A stretch of 64,000 bases of DNA, taken from NCBI GenBank assembly GCA_021399435.1, contig JAJTUP010000002.1, forward strand, positions 868,001-932,000, in the 5' to 3' direction. The DNA comes from Diaporthe sp. PMI_573. Taxonomy: Eukaryota; Ascomycota; Sordariomycetes; Diaporthales; Diaporthaceae. Made by a program: the position numbers and the translations under genes. This document shows, piece after piece, positions 35,091 to 47,045 of the stretch. Under the pieces are notes generated by a model. It was not told the origin of the DNA, ran no database searches, and saw only the letters and a program-made list of their open reading frames with translations. Positions within the stretch are counted from its first letter, which is position 1. Each line of letters opens with the position of its first letter.

Positions 35091-36155
35091 ATGGCTACCG
35101 TCACAATAACCAGCATGTCAGATCCCACCCGTCCCGTGGCACCAACCACGGACGACGAGGAGCAGCTCACCACGACCAACGCCAACGCTGTCGACACCCT
35201 CCTGGCCAACTTCCTCTACCCACAAGAGCTCAAGCACAACGTCTTTGTGCCTCGTTTCCAACAACGAATCACCATAGTCAAGGCCTGGGACATCCTGTTC
35301 CTTTCCACTGCCCCCAACGCGACCAATGGATCCCCCTATAACCACACGCCCCTCCACATCCTCGATATAGGCTGCGGCCAGGGCGAGTCAGCCGCAACCC
35401 TTGCAGCCCTCCTCCAAACCCACATGAACGGTGCCAACTTGCATATCACCGGCATCGACACTGCGCGACCGGACTACGGCACCCCCTACACAGTCACCGA
35501 GACGCAAGCCCACCTCGTCGCCTCGCCTCTGGGCAAGCACATCTCCTTCCGGCGCCAAGACACAGCGTCCTTCTTCTCATCGCCCGGAAACAACAACACC
35601 ACTGACGTCGTCACACTTTGCCACAGCCTCTGGTACTTTCCCACCCCCAAATCCGTAACAGAACTATTCGCCACCCTCGCCACTGCGCGCGTGACTCGCG
35701 TCTACGTGGCAGAGTACTCCTTCCAAGGCTCCCTACCCGGCGGGGTCCAGGACGCACACATCCTGGCCGCGCGCGCCCAGGCGCTCCTGCACGCCTACTT
35801 AAACGAACAAACAGAAGTTGAGCCAGGCCCACGCGCCTACAACGTGCGCGCCGCGCCAGACGTAGACACCATCGTTGCCGCCGCACGGGTCGCCGGATTT
35901 GCGGTCAGGAGGCAAGGTACGCTCGTTCCCGCCGCGGAAATGATCGAGGGCCATCTGGAGGCGCGGCTGGTGGTCAAGGAGCCGTTTTCCGACGCGGTGC
36001 GCGCGGCGGGGCTGGCGCCGGAAAAGGAACAGGAGGTGCTGGACTATGTGCCACGGGTGAAGGCGGCGTTTGAGAGGCTTGCGGAGGCCGGGGTCGAGAA
36101 GGGGCGGGCGATGGATGTTTGGTGGGCGGAGCTTGAGCTCAATGAAACAAGATAG
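35091..36155 (+). CDS. phomM: SAM-dependent peptide N-methyltransferase (PhomM type)
   Basis: A single exon of 354 residues, starting at an ATG with good context (CAAAATGGC). SAM-binding motif I reads LHILDIGCGQGESA (about residues 88-101), followed by an acidic residue at the end of strand 2 (GIDTARPDYG). No signal peptide, so it is probably cytosolic. Published work on phomopsins identified PhomM as a SAM-dependent alpha-N-methyltransferase that converts phomopsin A to its N,N-dimethyl form; this gene sits in the matching cluster and has the right size and class. Assignment rests on context plus the methyltransferase fold rather than on alignment. It is head-to-head with the divergent UstYa-like gene. 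Confidence 0.85.
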   Translation: MATVTITSMSDPTRPVAPTTDDEEQLTTTNANAVDTLLANFLYPQELKHNVFVPRFQQRITIVKAWDILFLSTAPNATNGSPYNHTPLHILDIGCGQGESAATLAALLQTHMNGANLHITGIDTARPDYGTPYTVTETQAHLVASPLGKHISFRRQDTASFFSSPGNNNTTDVVTLCHSLWYFPTPKSVTELFATLATARVTRVYVAEYSFQGSLPGGVQDAHILAARAQALLHAYLNEQTEVEPGPRAYNVRAAPDVDTIVAAARVAGFAVRRQGTLVPAAEMIEGHLEARLVVKEPFSDAVRAAGLAPEKEQEVLDYVPRVKAAFERLAEAGVEKGRAMDVWWAELELNETR

Positions 36156-36415
36156 AATGAAGTGATAATGAATGGACTCTACGATATGGAATGTGCTGTC
36201 AGAATTGTGAAAACAGCATTGTGCCTGTTCACTAAGGAGATATGCCCAACATGAACACAATAATCAAGATAAAGTATTACCCAAAGGATGAGTAACATTT
36301 TATATTCCCTTTAGAGTTGGTGGCAGCAGCATTAGATACCTACGTTGGCATGGATTATCAAACTAACATTCCACTGTCCAGCACGACATAGCACCCTCAA
36401 GAAGTGTCAACACCT

Positions 36416-39400
36416 TCACCGAAGAAAAGAAAAGACATCAGACGAAACCGTGCTCTCCGAAGGGGTCACCACATGCGCCAACTTGCCGCCTTCAAGGACA
36501 AAGATGCGGTCATATTTCAGTGCTGCCTCAAGGCGGTGCAGCACTGACAGTACCGTCATGTTCGGCAGCCACTTGCGGAGCACCTCGGCGATCTTGCGAT
36601 CTGTGCTGACATCAAGACTATGAAAGATGGGATCGGTTGGTTAGTTTCATCTAGCTCTCACGAAGGAAAGAAAAAGAAGGAGAAAAGGAGCGAGACTTTA
36701 GTCTGAAAGCCGTACTCACCTGCTAGTAGCCTCATCAAGCAACAGAATCCCTTCACCGTGCCCCCTCGCCTCAGCCCGGCAGATCAGCCTGGCCAGGATG
36801 AAAAGCTGCCGCTCCCCAGCCGACAGGGAAAGGGTCTCATCCCCAACGGACGCCGCCAACCCGCCCGCTCCAAGAACCTTCTCCAGCACGTCACAGTCCC
36901 GAAGGACGTCCAGCAGCTTCTTGTCATTCAGACTTCCCGCCGGGTCCAGAGCCGCACGGATCGTCTCATCCCCATCGGCTGACGATGCGATAGAAATGAA
37001 CGCGTCTTGTGGGATCACATGCACCGCACTCCGCAGCCGGCCCCGCGACACCAATGCAGTGTCGTGTCCGTCGATGCTGATCCGCCCGCGCGGTAGGGGC
37101 ACCAGCCCCAGGAGCGCCAGCAGCAGCGTGGATTTGCCGGATCCCGTGCGCCCGCACACTGCTACGCGCTCGCCGGGCCGCACGTCGAGACTGATGTCCT
37201 GCAGGGCATATGTAGTAGTTGTGTCGCTGTGCTTCTCGCTGTCGACGCTGGCATCAGATCTTAGTCTTTCCCCGCTACCGTCGTCGTCGTCATCTTCGTA
37301 GGTCGCCCATACACCCTCGAGCTTGATACAGCCGCTCTCAGGCCATGATTCTGGTGGTTCACAACCACCATCACCACCACCATAATCATTATCATCCGAC
37401 TTGTCGGGACGACGAAGAAGCACGTCGCGCTCCGTGGGCGTGTCCCGCTCGAATGTTTTGATACGCGCGATCGCGCCCAGTGACGTTTCGAGGGACGTCC
37501 ATGCCGTAATCAGGTTCGTCAACGTTTCTCCGAGGGTCGTCAGGTTGAGGAATGCAATGCCGATGCCGCTGGCGCTGCTGCTGGTCTCTCCATTCCGTCG
37601 CAGCCCCACTGCGACGCCCATGACCACAACTGCCAACCCGGCCACCACAAGGTTGAGCACGAGCTTCAGCCACGTCTGCACCATCCACAGCAGATAGACG
37701 GGCGCTTGCGAGCGGTCGAGCTTGGCCTGGAACTCGGCGTGCACGTGGCGCTGCCACCGAGCCGCACGAATCGTCGCGAGGCCTTGATAGGACTCGGAAA
37801 GCCGGGTTTGCAAGTCGGCCTTAGACTCCAAGTCGAGGTGGCGCAGCTGCTTTGAGGTGCGTAGGTAGAAGTGCTGGAGGGCAAAGAGAACCGCGCCCAG
37901 TGCGGGAATGGTGGCGAGCACGTAAACGGCAGAGATGCCGATCAGTACGACTTGGGCTATCCCCGTTAGCAGTGCCGCGCCGGTGTTGAGAAGGTCTAGC
38001 GGAAGCCGACTGTCCACGAACATGAGGTCCTGATTGAATCGGTTGATGAGGCTTCCAGTGTCGACGCGGCTGATGAAGGAGAAAGTTGCCTTGGAGACCG
38101 TTTCAACGAGCTTCCGGTGAAGATTGGAGCCCGAGGCCGGCACAATACGCAGCATGAGCTGGCTGTTGTTCTAGTCAGCCATTGGTCTGCAGAGGCAGAG
38201 CCTTTATGGGACAGTCTCGAAGACTTACGCAACCCATCCAGCAACGGCAACCAGTGGAAGAACATTCAGCATGGCATAGATTCCGAACCAGTATCCAATG
38301 CTGTGGGCTGATCCACCCGGCTTACTGCTATCTGCAGTCCACCATCCTACCCAGACGTCTTCACAAGAAGGCAGTCAATAATTGTCTCAAACAAGGGTGG
38401 AGAGTGCGTTCTTACCTGGAAATTTGAGGCAAAAGGCGAATATAATTCCCCCTCCAATGAAAAGCACAAGGTTCAAAATACCGATGGATTCAAAGTAAGT
38501 GGCGTACACCCTTCGGTCTGTTATCTCGGGCCGGTTTGACTTTGGCTCTTGATGCCCCGACTTGGGTTTCGAAGAACCAGCGGAGATCTCGAGCCTCGGT
38601 TTCTCTGCTTCCTCGCCATTTGCATCGTCCTTTTCGTTCTCGACATCGGTCTCGGATGAAGGGAACTGGTAAGGTTGCAACACTCCCGTCTCATCCAGGC
38701 GGAGTACGACATCCGCCAGCTGCGCAACGACACCTGTGTTGTCATCATCAGACAGGGAAGTCGTAACACGGAACTCTAGCTTGAGAATACTTACGGTCTT
38801 GCGTAACTTGGACCACCGTCGTGGACGTCTCGTGAAGGATGCCAGTTTCTCCAAACAATTGTCTCAAAATGCGCTTTTTGGTCACGTGGTCGATGGGACT
38901 CAAAACATCATCCAGGAGAAGGATGTCAGGTCGAGACTGGATCGCACGTGCCAGAGCCTGTTTGCCGTGCGTAATCATCAGTCTCGGGCACGATTGGACA
39001 TTGCAAACAGTGTTCGAAGGGAGAACTCACCAGCCTCTGCCTCTCCCCACCGCTCAGCCTCGCCCCCTGGCTTCCGATAGTAGCATCCGGATCTTGGGTT
39101 TCGAGGAACTCCCGCAGCTCGCAAGCATCGATAACCTGCTTGCTGTGCCACGCATCCTCATCTCTCGAGAACCGCGACACCACCCGCTCGGCGCTCATAT
39201 TCTCGAGCCACGGCGTCTGGCTGCAGAACGCGATCGTCCCGTTGACGCACACGCGGCCACTGTTCCGCGACGTCGACTCGCCCAGGATCGCCTGTAGGAG
39301 GAGCGACTTGCCGCACCCGGCCGGCCCGGTCACCACCACGTGCTGGCCGCGCTTGACTTCGAGGTTCACGTCTTTCAAGGTCGAATCCTCTTTATCACCA

Positions 39401-41812
39401 GTATAACTGAAGCTGCCATTGCGGATGGAAATGGACACATTGCTCTGGAACATCTCTTTCCGGTTCTTCTCGCCGTCTTCAGAGCCGGAGTCATCGTCCG
39501 AAGTAGGAGCTTTGCGTTTGTCTGCAAATTCTTCCTTTTGGAAGAATGCGTCGACGCGCTCTAGGGATCCCATGGCGGCGCCGAAAGATGGGATGATCTG
39601 TAGGAGCTGGATGAGGGGGGACGCCAGCAAGGAGATCCAGATCAGGGATGTGAACATGGTCGATGCACCGAAATTACCTGCTGCTGTCGTGGCGCCGATG
39701 TAAGTCCCAAAGACCAGCACCGGGGCAAGTGTCAAGGTCGAGTACGCTTGTGAAATGTCAGCCCGGGCACTCGAGAGCCAGATTTAATACGCAGCAGATC
39801 ATCAGGTGGTGTGAATAAACATACAAGATATCAAGGTCCCTACAATCAGGGCTCGAAACATCCTAGAGGCAGCGAACTCCAGGCGACGAAGTCTCTCCAG
39901 TGCCTCCGCGACGATCTGTCCGGCACCCATCATCTTGATGGCTTTGATCGATGCCAGCATCTTCTTGGTAGCCCCGATGCGCTTCTCGACGGCACCGAGC
40001 CACACGCCTTGCTGGGTGGCCATGTGCTTGCCCACATACGTGGAGACGCCGAGGCAGACTGATGAGATCCAAGTTTGTCAGTTCCACTTCGGAAGGTGCA
40101 GAGACAGATAGTGAGGTAGAGATAGAGGCGGGGAGCCCATGAAGAGGAGGAGGGGGCACAATTTACCGCCAATGATGCCTAATACGACGAGACCCGGTGG
40201 GCCGACCTGACGGCAAAGTAGCCAGGTGCCAATGGCGGTTTCAATGGGAGCCACCCATAACTCGTGGGAGAAAGCCAGAGTGGAGGTGATTCGGTACACA
40301 TCGTTGATCATCACGGTCAGGATCTTGGACTCGGTTCCGTGCTGCTGGCTCAGCCGCAGCATTTTCTGGGAGACGCCATCGACGAGGCCACCGCGGATCT
40401 TGGTCACGTTCTTGTAGGACAGGCTCCAGTACCACCCGGTGGACACCTAAGAAGTTGGCCATCGTCGTTAGTAGGATTACATATTTACGTGTGCATGACT
40501 TTTCAGGGTAGTGAAGTCCACGTTGGAAAACATGATCAAGGATGCACTCACCGCAATGCCGGTATAAATGAGGAGCGTGGCGCCTATGAGTCCATACCCA
40601 TTACGATCAGGACCTGCGTCGTCGCCAATGTAGTTGATGATTTCCGAGGCAAGAAAGGGTTGAGCAAATGTGAATCCGGTAAGACACAGTCGTGGGATGG
40701 CAGGTGCTACAGCGTAGAGCCCCAAGCCTCGGTATAGAGCCAGCAGAAGCCGGTATTGTCCATATTTTCCTGAAGGGAGTCAGCTTAGCCTTAGGCAACG
40801 TCTACGATCCAATACTTCAATCCCTTTGTACGTACCTGGGCTGCCCAAAGGCGAGACCGGTAGAATGTGACCGAAGGAGGTCGAGATAACCCGAGATGCC
40901 AGCGAGGCATCAATGGGACCCAAGTCGTCCAGGCTTAATTTGTTCCGGTACCCAGTAGCAAAAAGCCCCCAGAGCCAGGACCCAAAGGTCCGGCCAAGGA
41001 AGCCGGCATGCTCCTCTGGAGCAATAACAACACCATTCCTGGCTGACCATGAAGAAATCTCACCAAGTGCAATGAACACAAGCTGGAAGACGATCGAGAC
41101 GATCTCCACGACGACCAGCGCGCTCCCCCTCCCGTACAAAGCGGCATGGGTCCGGACAACAGGGGCGCGCAGCAGTACGGCGATGCAAAGGAACAGGCCC
41201 ACGAGCAGCGAAGGGGAGCAAGGCCCGGATGGTGCGACGCGGCGGCGCGTGTGCTCGAAGTGTGCTAGCACGGGGATCGCGGCGAAGGCAAGCGCGACGA
41301 CAACGGCGGCCGGCACGGAGGCGTTGGTCCTCTGGCGGCTCGGCACGGTGGTGCAGAGCAGGATCAGGACGGCGATATGCAGGGCTACCACCAGGCCAGC
41401 AGTGCACTGCAGGTTCGGACAGGTGCCGTCAGCGCTAGACCACAATACTACTAAGACGCTAGGGGTGCTTACTAACCTGCCTAAGGACTTGGTGGTGGGT
41501 GGGGCCAGATTTAGGTGACGGCGGCTGGTTTAAGGTTTCGTTGCCGTTTGCGTGACCAGTAGAAGTAGAGGCAGCCGTGGTGCTGGTGTTGCTGGTGCTG
41601 CTGGTGCTGAGCTGACGGGGTCGACGGAGGACGAATAGCAGGCGGAGGGCGGCGAGGAGGATGAAGACGCAGGAGGGCACCAGCAGGAAGACAACCTCTT
41701 CGAAGTAGAGTGTGAAGTCAAATGCGCGTCGACATGGCGACACGGCAGGTCCGAAGGAGAAGGAGGACTCTGCGTCGAAGGAGCACGGGGACGACGACGA
41801 CGACGACGACAT
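36416..41812 (-). CDS. ABCC (MRP)-type full ABC exporter
   Basis: Eleven minus-strand exons: 41812-41477, 41406-40836, 40769-40552, 40446-40167, 40058-39825, 39746-39031, 38957-38795, 38733-38416, 38358-38229, 38162-36720 and 36617-36416. They sum to 1536 residues with frame kept at all ten junctions. The layout is TMD0-TMD1-NBD1-TMD2-NBD2. NBD1 has Walker A GPAGCGKS, signature LSGGERQR and Walker B ILLLDD (Asp where Glu is catalytic, as usual in ABCC NBD1). NBD2 has GRTGSGKS, LSAGERQ and ILLLDEATS. The start is a (TCG)n run coding poly-Ser. ABCC pumps export conjugates and toxins, so self-protection or secretion of the tubulin-binding product is the likely role. Confidence 0.93.
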
Positions 41813-43506
41813 GGTCGTCGAGGTGGATGGAGGTCTGAGTTACAAACAATGTCGTACCAAGTGCAGGCCTGAGGTGAGGCTGCCCGGTTGACAGCGACAG
41901 AAAACACACTTGGACTTGGGGACACGTGAGGTTACGCGAGGACGTGGTGAGAAATCTTAGGACGATGAAAACGTTGGTGGCGCAGTGGGGGTCGCGGTGC
42001 GGTGCGGTGCTGTGCTTCACAAAAGCTGGCGCGCAGGTGCAGGTGGTCGGATCTGGCCGAGGGCGAGCACAGGAAACCACAGTCAGGTGCACAGGTGCAC
42101 CTCTCTGTTTGCTCGCGCCAAAACAATGTTGGAAGTCGCCATCTTCCCTCGGCTATTTTACTTGCAGCCTCTTGCGCCAAGCCTTGTGTAACCTTGGGAA
42201 AGATGTGCGGAATTTGCCAGGGGGCGGGGGGCAAGGAGCATCGACACGTCTCAAGCTCTGGTTCGTAATTATTTGGCGCCGGCGCCAGTCCCGGCGCCTG
42301 AGACATCAGGGCAGCAAGCCATGGTTACTCAACTGCGTAGGTGCTTATGCAGGTCAGAAACATAGACCAAGATAAGCCTTGATCAACAGAGAAAAAGAAG
42401 AGATGGCAGCTGCGTGGGGACTATGTCGTGCTACCGGCACTCGTCAGCTGAGACAGTTGACCCAAGCACGTTGTCTCTGAACACCATTCTGTCCGAACGG
42501 TCTTCATAAGCATCAATAATTATCATACAAACGATCAGACATTTGAAATTTTATTTGATCATCTTCCTTATCTTTGCAACGTTCAAATTGCACGTACTAG
42601 TGTTTGGCGTATGTGGAATCTAGTAGTGTCAAAGGGGTTAGACATGAGTGCTGACTGAGCCTCAGAGCTGGTGCAGGTGAGTTCTGGTTGGCCTAGGCAT
42701 GTTTAAGCAGTCTGGCGGACTCGGCAGTCCCATCCGAGGTCTGCGGTTTCTCCTGTTGTGGATGCGGGTGTGTAAGTGTGTGGGTGGGTTACATCCAGAT
42801 CGGGGTCCGTATCACCAATCAGGTCGAGCATACAGGAATCACAAGCAGCCATTTCCGCAAGAGGCTACCGATCTGCACCTCTACCACCCGATTGTCTTCT
42901 TGTCTTGTAGGACGCCCGTTTGTCATCAGATGCTTAATCCATCACCTCAGGCCTTGCCCCATCTCGATTTTCATGCAGGTCAGCTCGGGATTACGGACAC
43001 GGCCCACTGTGGGCGATTACATGCAGGTGAAGTACAGAGAGCTGAGAGAAAAGTTACCGAGTTAGGCAAGACGAAAACTGACGAGAACAGATCCACTCAC
43101 CTGCTTGGTGCTCATTCACCCAGTAGTCTCGGCTTGCCTTGAGGAGGACCGCAGCTGTAGCTGGAGGATCCGAAGAGAAGGATCAAGCAGATGAGATCCT
43201 TATGACTGAGACCGGATGGTGACATCTCGCGTTCTCAGTCACCAAGCATTATTTACTTCTTCACATCAGTAATCACTAACCAAATGTTCTCCTAACGCCC
43301 GTCCCGTCCATTTTGTACAGCTTCTCAGTTCGGTTGCTGGAACTTGCTTCACTATATTTATTTCGCACATGCCTGAATCAGCACAAGGCTCCCATGTGAC
43401 ACGGGGCAAGCACCACTAAACACATCCAAGAACCATTTGATACCATTCTGTACATCAGCCAGACGGTCCTGGACGGAACCTGGGTCACACCCGTTCCCTG
43501 TCATCC
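41813..43506. other. Long intergenic region between the ABC exporter and the regulator
   Basis: A 1.7-kb divergent promoter region. Several short frames occur here (e.g. 42699-43142), but none has a signal peptide, domain or convincing splice structure. The motif group at 42113-42298 is listed separately. Confidence 0.5.
42113..42298. promoter_or_regulatory. Cluster motif group upstream of the ABC exporter
   Basis: CGCGCCAAAAC at 42114, then TTTGGCGCCGGCGCCAG with cores at 42275-42280 and 42281-42286, then CCGGCGCCTGA with a core at 42293-42298. The double core is almost identical to the one in front of the precursor gene. Confidence 0.65.
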
Positions 43507-45760
43507 ATGACGACGGGCACTGCAAGCAAGCGCACCAAGTCCGGATGTTGGACGTGCCGCTTGCGCCGCAAGAAGTGCAACGAGGGCGGGCCCCCTTGCG
43601 ACAACTGTGAGGCCCGCGGCGTTCACTGTCACGGCTACGGGCCAAAGCCCCAGTGGAAGGACCGCGGCGCCATGGAGAGGGAGGAGGCCCGTAAGCTCCA
43701 GTATCAGTCGGGCAGGGCCCGCAGCTTTTCCAGAGGCAGCATCACCGCGGCTCCCCCACAGCCACAGGCTCCGGCGACGCCAAAGCCTTCTGAAGGGGTA
43801 ATGGTGGCCAGCGACGGCGGCGGCGGCGGCGGCGGCGGCAGCAGCAGTATCCATGGTGGTGGTGGGTACCTCAACGGGGTCCAGGAAGAGCACCACCACG
43901 GTAATGACACCTCAGCTTTCCCTGCTGGCAGTCCTGGCTTCGGCTACCTGACGAATACTGCGGCTGACATGTCGCCCCTGATGCCGGACATTGACCTCAC
44001 GCTTGACACGCACGCCATGAACCCCCTCGACTTTGATTTTGTCAGCACGCCTTCAGACTGCGCCGTTGACAGGGCCTCGTCTGACTCAACAGATAGTGCA
44101 AGCCATCTGGACTGGTCACAATTCCCCATTTTCAGCCCCGAACTGCCAGTGACTACGCCGGTGGCCTTGTTACCGCCCTTGCCAGTGCCACCAATCCCAC
44201 CTGGCGGTAGTCTGGCCAAGGAAGCTGTCCCAGCAGCAGCTTTTTCAGACTTCATTACGGGTCAGGGGCTAGTACTAGCTGAGGCGGATCAGGCTGCTGG
44301 GCAGAGACATGGGCAGGGCATGGCCGAGGGCGAGAAGGGAATAGATCTCATGATGCGTTACCTCGCTGACCTATGCTCTGGGGGCAACTCAAAAGGCAGG
44401 CGGATCTCCGAGATGGGCTGGCTGCTTCTGCTGTTGACTCGGTCGCCGACATTCTGCTACACCACCCTGAGCTTGACATCATATCAACGGTATCTCACTC
44501 GATCTGCGGACAGCGCCTCCCGCGCTGAGTCGTTCACAGACTACCAGAACTATCGATCACAAGCCCTGAAGTACTTGAGCCAGATACTGCCTAGCACCAA
44601 GACCTCATTGGTGGGAGGACAAATATCAAAGTCCTCACATTCTGCTCTCTGCGAGAGACTAGTGTGCAGCGTCCAGCTGGCTCATTTGGAGGTATGCTGC
44701 CCGTTCGACCGTCACCCCGCCTTGAATCCAGGCTTACTTACGGCTCGATCAACCTTCCACACAGGCAACTAGCGGCAACATACAGGACTGCCAGAATCAC
44801 ATCGACGCCGCTGCCCGCCTGCTGCTGGAGCACGAGACGGCCCTAATCACCGAGGCTCACCGCCTCACCGATATGGAGCGCAAGGCCCTTGCCTTCTTTA
44901 CCACGCGGCTGGTCTGGAACGACATCCTCCTCAACTCTACTAGGCGAACTATCCCTAAGGCGGAGAAGGTCTACCGCAGACTGCTGCTCACAGACGCCGC
45001 CAACAACAGGGGACATGGCACTGCAATTACCAGCAACACCACCCCTCTCCTGGCCGCCGGCTCCTCTTTCTGGGACCTCACCGGCTGCGAAGGCGCCGTC
45101 CTGCTCGCCATGCTGGACGCCAGCGTCTTGGGTGCGTGGCGCCTCGGCGAGGAGGTCGCCGGGTCTCTTAGCATCCGGGCACTGGTGGGCCGCGCGGACA
45201 AGATCGAGGCCGCAGTAGAGGGAGAGATCGAGCGACTGTCGAGGCTGCTGCCGCCGACGGAGAGCAATTCTTCCTCCTCCTCATCAGACTCAGCACCCGC
45301 AAAGAGCAAACAGACAGTTCCGGACGATTTCGACACCGTCATCCACTCTCTGATCTTCGCGCATGCCATTCTGACGGACCTTCACCAGATAGTATCCGGC
45401 CCGCGAGCCAGCGTGCCCGAAATCGGCGACAGCATCAGTCGCGCCATCTCGTCGGCTTGGAGCCTGCGGCAGGAGGAGCCTGGGCAGCACCATCAGGGCG
45501 GCGGTGGTGGTGGCGCCGGGCTGAAGAGGATCCTGGCGTGGCCGTTCTGCGTGGCCGCCAGCCTCGCCAAGGGAGATCAGCGTGATGTGTTTCGAGAGAT
45601 CATCGCCAGATCGGAGAATGGGGACGGATCGACATCCGGTGGTGACGTACAGCAGCTGAAGTCCATTATAGAACAATGCTGGGCGTCCTCGTCGTCCAAT
45701 TGCAGGGACTGGAAGGATGTTGTGCAACGGTCCAACCAGTTTGGTGTGTTTTTGATATAG
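43507..45760 (+). CDS. Zn2Cys6 transcription factor (cluster regulator, PhomR/UstR type)
   Basis: Exons 43507-44691 and 44765-45760 (73-base intron, phase 0) give 726 residues. The zinc cluster is perfect: Cys at 14, 17, 24, 31, 34 and 41 (CX2CX6CX6CX2CX6C), with the basic RLRRKK between. After it come low-complexity Ser/Gly/Pro tracts, including a (GGC)n poly-Gly run at about 43817-43840. The C-terminal half is helical with the character of a fungal-specific transcription factor domain (QNHIDAAARLLLEH, ITEAHRLTDMERKALAFFTTRLVWNDIL). Being inside the cluster, it is the natural candidate to act on the shared GGCGCC-type promoter motif. Its own start follows a promoter with no exact motif close by. 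Confidence 0.9.
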
Positions 45761-47045
45761 CCACGGGTACTAATAGACACCAAGCATATGACTGTTCACT
45801 GGCTCGATGGTCACTGGGTCCAGGAGCATACTAATAGCAGAGGAAGACCATCGGCAGCTTCCGATTCAGTGCAATATTATGATAGATAATTAAACAAATA
45901 ACAAATATGTCCGTAGTTATGACTACACTACATGATTGATCGTCTCTACACATTCACCGACATTCACCTACACCGCATTCCGTGTTGGAATGTGTCAGGT
46001 GTCAGGTGTCAGGAGTCCTGTAATATCGGGGTCGCATTAGAATCTGTGGTGGTCAGCATTCTTTCTGACTGCCGTCCGCTCCCGGGATAATGCAAGATGT
46101 TGAGTAATGGAATCATCACTTTACCCCCACCCCCCTCTAATTACACAATGCCGATTGTTGGTATTACCCTCACACCTTCCGGAGCCTACAGTAAATTCCG
46201 CTAGCCAGTGTCGACATGCTGTGCTGCCAGCTCATGCCCTTTTTCGCAGTGTCCGACATTTGCATTAGCTCATAACAAGGCGCTGGACGTTCCAGTAAGT
46301 CCACCGCGACTGCGCGCCTGCGCGCCTATTGCCCGCTGACCCAAGTATACGAGTAATGAAGGGTGAGTTGTCCTTGGTTACTCAAGCGTGTTCCCGCATA
46401 GTCTCAAAGTGCGCGCCTCAGCACTACTTTGAAACCACTTATTGTGTCTAGTAGTCAGATACAAGGCTGTACTTGTATCGAGGACGCACATTGCTTGCCT
46501 CCCATGGTTACTTCCAGTGATCGCAAATATAGTACCCGTGGACGTAATACATGTGTTTCAGCCCCCACGAGGCTTTATGCAATGGCCACCAATGGAACAA
46601 AAATGATTTTCATGACGCTATTGTGACATCTCACCAGAATCAGCTAGAGTCATTGCTGTTGGATGGGAAATACTTTGGCGCCGGCGCCACCGTCCCAGAG
46701 TGCAAGTTTCGACCGCCGGGTGTTTGCTCCGTACTAGGCGCTTCACCGTCCACCGGCCTAGGTGCGGTTCGATGGGACAGAGTCAGGCGAAGTAGAAGAC
46801 GCTTGGTGGACTATGGGGATTTCGCCCTTGCGAAGCCATCCTGTCTGATGGAGCCATCACGCCTATACGGTGATTACAGCCGCGCTTGAGGTCTCATTTT
46901 CCAAATATATAACTCATTGAAAACTGCCTCAACGTATTAGGAATCGTACCAACTCTTAATAGTATCTTCGCACTTTGACAATAGTCCAGAGTCCAGCTTT
47001 GAACGTCCCTATACGCTGAAATCACGGAAACGCAGTCCAACAAAA
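45761..47045. other. Intergenic region and promoter of the precursor gene
   Basis: Holds a 7-base tandem repeat (TGTCAGG three times, 45993-46013), GCGCGCCT half sites at about 46312-46328 and 46411-46418, and the strong double motif at 46674-46688. Frames such as 46551-46889 show no coding character. Confidence 0.5.
46674..46690. promoter_or_regulatory. Cluster motif upstream of the precursor gene
   Basis: TTTGGCGCCGGCGCCAC, with cores at 46677-46682 and 46683-46688, lies about 360 bases before the phomA start codon. It is the same double-core form as at 42272. Confidence 0.65.

Noticed and set aside
42699..43142. 147-residue open frame between the ABC exporter and the regulator
   Set aside because: No signal peptide, domain or plausible intron; composition looks random and overlaps another frame of similar length.
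46429..46889. Two overlapping frames upstream of phomA
   Set aside because: They run through the promoter motif, lack any recognisable sequence and have poor start contexts.
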